DNA of 33,971 nt, from contig JAVLUG010000002.1 of NCBI GenBank assembly GCA_031629035.1, forward strand, positions 1 to 33,971. The letters are read 5' to 3'. The notes under the pieces were generated by a model. The model did no database searches. It was not told the DNA's origin and worked only from the letters and a program-made list of their open reading frames with translations. Every line of letters starts with the position of its first letter. Position 1 is the stretch's first letter. Origin of the DNA: MVYY01 sp012517575 (GTDB lineage Bacteria > Bacteroidota > Bacteroidia > Bacteroidales > Paludibacteraceae). This document shows positions 32,203 to 33,971 of the stretch, piece by piece. The position numbers and the translations under genes are program-made.

Positions 32203-32986
32203 TTTTTTGTTGGCTAAGATGCCAATACGACCAAAAACGGGTATTATTTTGGGAACCGGTTTGGGAAATCTGGTAACCCAAATGGATATTGAAATGGAAA
32301 TTCCATACGAAACTATTCCCAATTTCCCGGTTTCTACCGTTGAAGGGCACAAAGGCAAGTTGATACTCGGAAAACTTGGAGGAGTCGAAGTGTTGGCCAT
32401 GCAGGGACGTTTCCATTTCTACGAAGGCTATGATATGAAAGCTGTTACTTTTCCCGTAAGAGTAATGTATGCGCTGGGTATCAGAAATTTGCTGGTTTCC
32501 AATGCTGCGGGTGGCATGCATCCCGATTTCGAAATTGGAGATTTAATGATTATTACCGATCATATCAATTTGTTTCCCGAACATCCATTGCGGGGCAAAA
32601 ATTTTGATGAGCTCGGGCCTCGTTTTCCCGACATGAGTGAGGCTTACTGTAAGGATTTTATTGCGAAAGCAAAGCAGATTGCCGAACGGAATCATATTAA
32701 AGTGGTGGGAGGCGTTTATGTGGGCACCAGCGGTCCTACTTTTGAAACTCCGGCCGAATATCGGTATTTCCGTTCAATTGGCGGCGATGCTGTTGGCATG
32801 AGCACAGTTCCCGAAGTAATTGTGGCCAATCATGCCGGTATGAAGTGTTTCGGTATTTCTATTATTACCGATTTGGGTGTGCCGGGAAAAATTGTGGAAG
32901 TTTCACACGAAGAAGTTCAAAAAATAGGAGATTCTGTTCAGCCACTTATGACGCTGATAATGAAAGAACTGGTGAAAGAGATTTGA
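32174..32986 (+). CDS. Purine nucleoside phosphorylase (PNP/MTAP family)
   Basis: 270 residues. A trimeric-type PNP that phosphorolyses inosine/guanosine to base plus ribose 1-phosphate. Motifs: GIILGTGLGNL (phosphate site), FPVSTVEGHKGKL, MQGRFHFYEGYDM, LLVSNAAGGMHPDFEIGDLM, YVGTSGPTFETPAEYR and MSTVPEVIVANHAGMKC. Length is typical. ATG 32174 lies inside the lpxK 3' end (29-bp overlap in another frame), so the two are translationally coupled. With LOG in the same region it suggests purine salvage. Confidence 0.92.
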   Translation: MLEKIQETADFLLAKMPIRPKTGIILGTGLGNLVTQMDIEMEIPYETIPNFPVSTVEGHKGKLILGKLGGVEVLAMQGRFHFYEGYDMKAVTFPVRVMYALGIRNLLVSNAAGGMHPDFEIGDLMIITDHINLFPEHPLRGKNFDELGPRFPDMSEAYCKDFIAKAKQIAERNHIKVVGGVYVGTSGPTFETPAEYRYFRSIGGDAVGMSTVPEVIVANHAGMKCFGISIITDLGVPGKIVEVSHEEVQKIGDSVQPLMTLIMKELVKEI

Positions 32987-33342
32987 TTTTAGAAATTTTC
33001 TTTTTACCACAGAGTGCACGGAGAAGCGCAGAGATTTTTTTCTGTTTCTCCGTGTAACTTTCCATAAGAATTTTATAACTTTTCTGCATCGAAATAAATT
33101 GACACCTACTTACTTATATAAGGAGCAACTATAATAATACGAATCAACAATGAATAGAGGTTTTCACACTCAGCCGAATGAAAATGCAAGTACGGGAAAT
33201 GAAAATATGACCTCCCCTAACCTCTCCAATGGAGGAAAAGAACCTCCCCTAACCCCTCCGAAGGAGGAAAAGAACCTCCCCTAACCCCTCCGAAGGAGGA
33301 AAAGAACCTCCCCTAACCCCTCCAAAGGAGGGGAATGAAGAA
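32987..33342. other. Repeat-rich 5' region of the DUF559 module
   Basis: It contains a hairpin CACGGAGAA / TTCTCCGTG (33017-33025, 33046-33054) after the phosphorylase gene, possibly its terminator or an unrelated dispersed repeat. An ATG at 33150 opens a short frame that enters the 32-bp repeats and stops in the third unit. Confidence 0.5.
33209..33336 (+). repeat. Four tandem 32-bp repeats with CCTCC...GGAGG hairpins
   Basis: Units at 33209-33240, 33241-33272, 33273-33304 and 33305-33336. Units 2 and 3 are identical. Units 1 and 4 differ at a few positions. Each has a short CCTCC-N3-GGAGG inverted repeat, extended in unit 4 to CCCCTCC-AAA-GGAGGGG (33317-33333). There are no variable spacers, so this is not a CRISPR. 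The last unit ends 6 bp before the DUF559 start codon. Confidence 0.9.
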
Positions 33343-33759
33343 ATGAGATTGGAGAATGAAGTGGACGGCAAGGAGTTAAAAAACGGCAGACCGGGCTATG
33401 TGACAGCCGACTTATACAATTACAGATACTTGAAGGAAATCAGAGAAGAATTAAGGGAAAACTATACAGAAGCCGAGAAGTTGTTGTGGAAGTATTTGCG
33501 TAATAAGAAAACCGGTTACAGAATTCGCAGACAGCATATCATTGATAATTTCATTACAGACTTTGTTTGCCTTTCGGCGAAAGTTGTCATTGAAATTGAC
33601 GGAAAAATACATTTACAGCAAAAAGGATATGATGAGTTGCGTACAAATACGTTGAATGAAAAGGGATATAAAGTTATTCGATTTACAAACGAAGAAGTGT
33701 TGTCAAATCCCGAGTATGTAGCTATTCGGATAAAAGAAACATTGGATGCCCGTAAATAG
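33343..33759 (+). CDS. DUF559 (Vsr-fold) endonuclease-like protein
   Basis: 138 residues. DUF559 belongs to the very-short-patch-repair-like endonuclease fold. The core runs from TEAEKLLWKYLRNKKTGYR (42-60) through RRQHIIDNFITDFVC (62-76), VVIEIDGKIH (81-90) and YDELRTNTLNEKGYKVIRFTNEEV (96-119). Candidate catalytic residues are Asp73, Glu84, Asp86, His90 and Asp97. The first ~40 residues are not part of the domain. It is bracketed by inverted GC-rich repeats (33307-33336, 33788-33817), which suggests a repeat-associated or mobile nuclease. ATG 33343 is the first start after the repeats. Confidence 0.85.
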   Translation: MRLENEVDGKELKNGRPGYVTADLYNYRYLKEIREELRENYTEAEKLLWKYLRNKKTGYRIRRQHIIDNFITDFVCLSAKVVIEIDGKIHLQQKGYDELRTNTLNEKGYKVIRFTNEEVLSNPEYVAIRIKETLDARK

Positions 33760-33787
33760 CTGATCAGAACGAGGACGCTGAATTCTT

Positions 33788-33817
33788 ACTCCCCTCCTCT
33801 GGAGGGGCTGGGGGTGG
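33788..33817 (-). repeat. Inverted partner of the 33307-33336 repeat
   Basis: Read on the minus strand it matches 33307-33336 at 25 of 30 positions. Both contain a 7-bp CCCCTCC/GGAGGGG stem with a 3-nt loop (here 33791-33807). The two copies face each other across the DUF559 gene. Confidence 0.85.
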
Positions 33818-33846
33818 TGGAGGACAGAAACGCTTTCATAAGAATT

Positions 33847-33971
33847 TGTCTAGTCCTGAAATAGGTTTACAAAAAAGTAAAGAGAATTCAGGATTATGAA
33901 AACAAAGGTAAACAAATACACGGACGATTTTAAATTAATGGTTGTCCAGGATTATTTAAGTAGTGATATAA
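33847..33971 (+). mobile_element. Left end of an IS3-family insertion sequence (cut by window)
   Basis: TGTCTAGTCCTGAAATAGGT at 33847 looks like the terminal repeat of IS3-type elements of Bacteroidetes (from memory). It is followed 50 bp in by an OrfA start. The right end lies outside the window. Confidence 0.6.
33897..33971 (+). CDS. IS3-family OrfA transposase, first 25 codons
   Basis: ATG 33897 opens MKTKVNKYTDDFKLMVVQDY and runs off the edge. The KYTDDFKLMVVQDYL pattern is the start of the helix-turn-helix (HTH_Tnp_1-like) domain of IS3 OrfA proteins. Only the first helix is visible, so subgroup cannot be given. Confidence 0.6.

Noticed and set aside
33209..33336. Possible CRISPR array
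   Set aside because: The repeats are contiguous 32-bp tandem units with no unique spacers, and no cas gene is present.

Overview
The window looks like a Bacteroidetes chromosome, most likely order Bacteroidales. I base this on several family markers: DUF4834, DUF4271 and a DUF4271-hemD pair, a serine palmitoyltransferase for sphingolipids, lpxK (lipid A), an OmpA with thrombospondin type-3-like repeats, a Bacteroidales-type PycB/OadA carboxyltransferase, and promoters of the TTTG-N19-TAnnTTTG type. The DNA is AT-rich. No rRNA, tRNA or CRISPR array was seen. The species cannot be fixed from the sequence alone.

Left accessory edge (1-5071). It starts with an IS5-family transposase broken by a single N that sits inside a ~37-bp repeated segment, which looks like a contig join. 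Next come the decayed 3' end of a probable type I restriction gene (hsdR) with its YgjP-like metallopeptidase partner, and a REP-associated tyrosine transposase flanked by small hairpins. Last is a ~2.5-kb unit that has the architecture of an integron-type gene cassette. It carries three tightly packed genes on the minus strand (HAD hydrolase, phosphoribosyltransferase, DprA/SLOG-like protein), ends in a ~134-bp attC-like folded site, and has its outer 9 bp (GTTACCGGC) repeated in inverse at the start of the attC-like site. This trio is the best candidate for an undescribed conflict or defence system.

Core region (5934-32986). On the minus strand are metF-DUF4834 and a SemiSWEET. metK (+) follows, with a probable SAM-II-like riboswitch leader. 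Then come a SPOR lipoprotein (-), Fe-superoxide dismutase (+), and a small membrane protein with an OmpH/Skp-like protein (+). A fermentation operon pta-hbd-like-ackA (-) and an S9 peptidase lipoprotein (-) are next, followed by serine palmitoyltransferase (+) and OmpA (-). An outer-membrane protein pair (barrel; HhH+barrel) and a twin-NBD ABC ATPase lie on the plus strand, and a pyruvate/oxaloacetate carboxyltransferase on the minus strand. A ~940-bp intergenic gap then holds a 248-bp palindromic MITE-like element. After it, on the plus strand, run LOG-DUF4271-hemD, rnpA-yidD and lpxK-purine nucleoside phosphorylase. Convergent or divergent gene ends are marked by clear hairpin/T-tract terminators.

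Right accessory edge (33009-33971). A DUF559 (Vsr-fold) endonuclease gene is preceded by four 32-bp repeats and bracketed by inverted copies of a ~30-bp GC-rich hairpin repeat, which resembles a REPIN/RAYT-type arrangement with a different enzyme. The window ends in the first bases of an IS3-family element.
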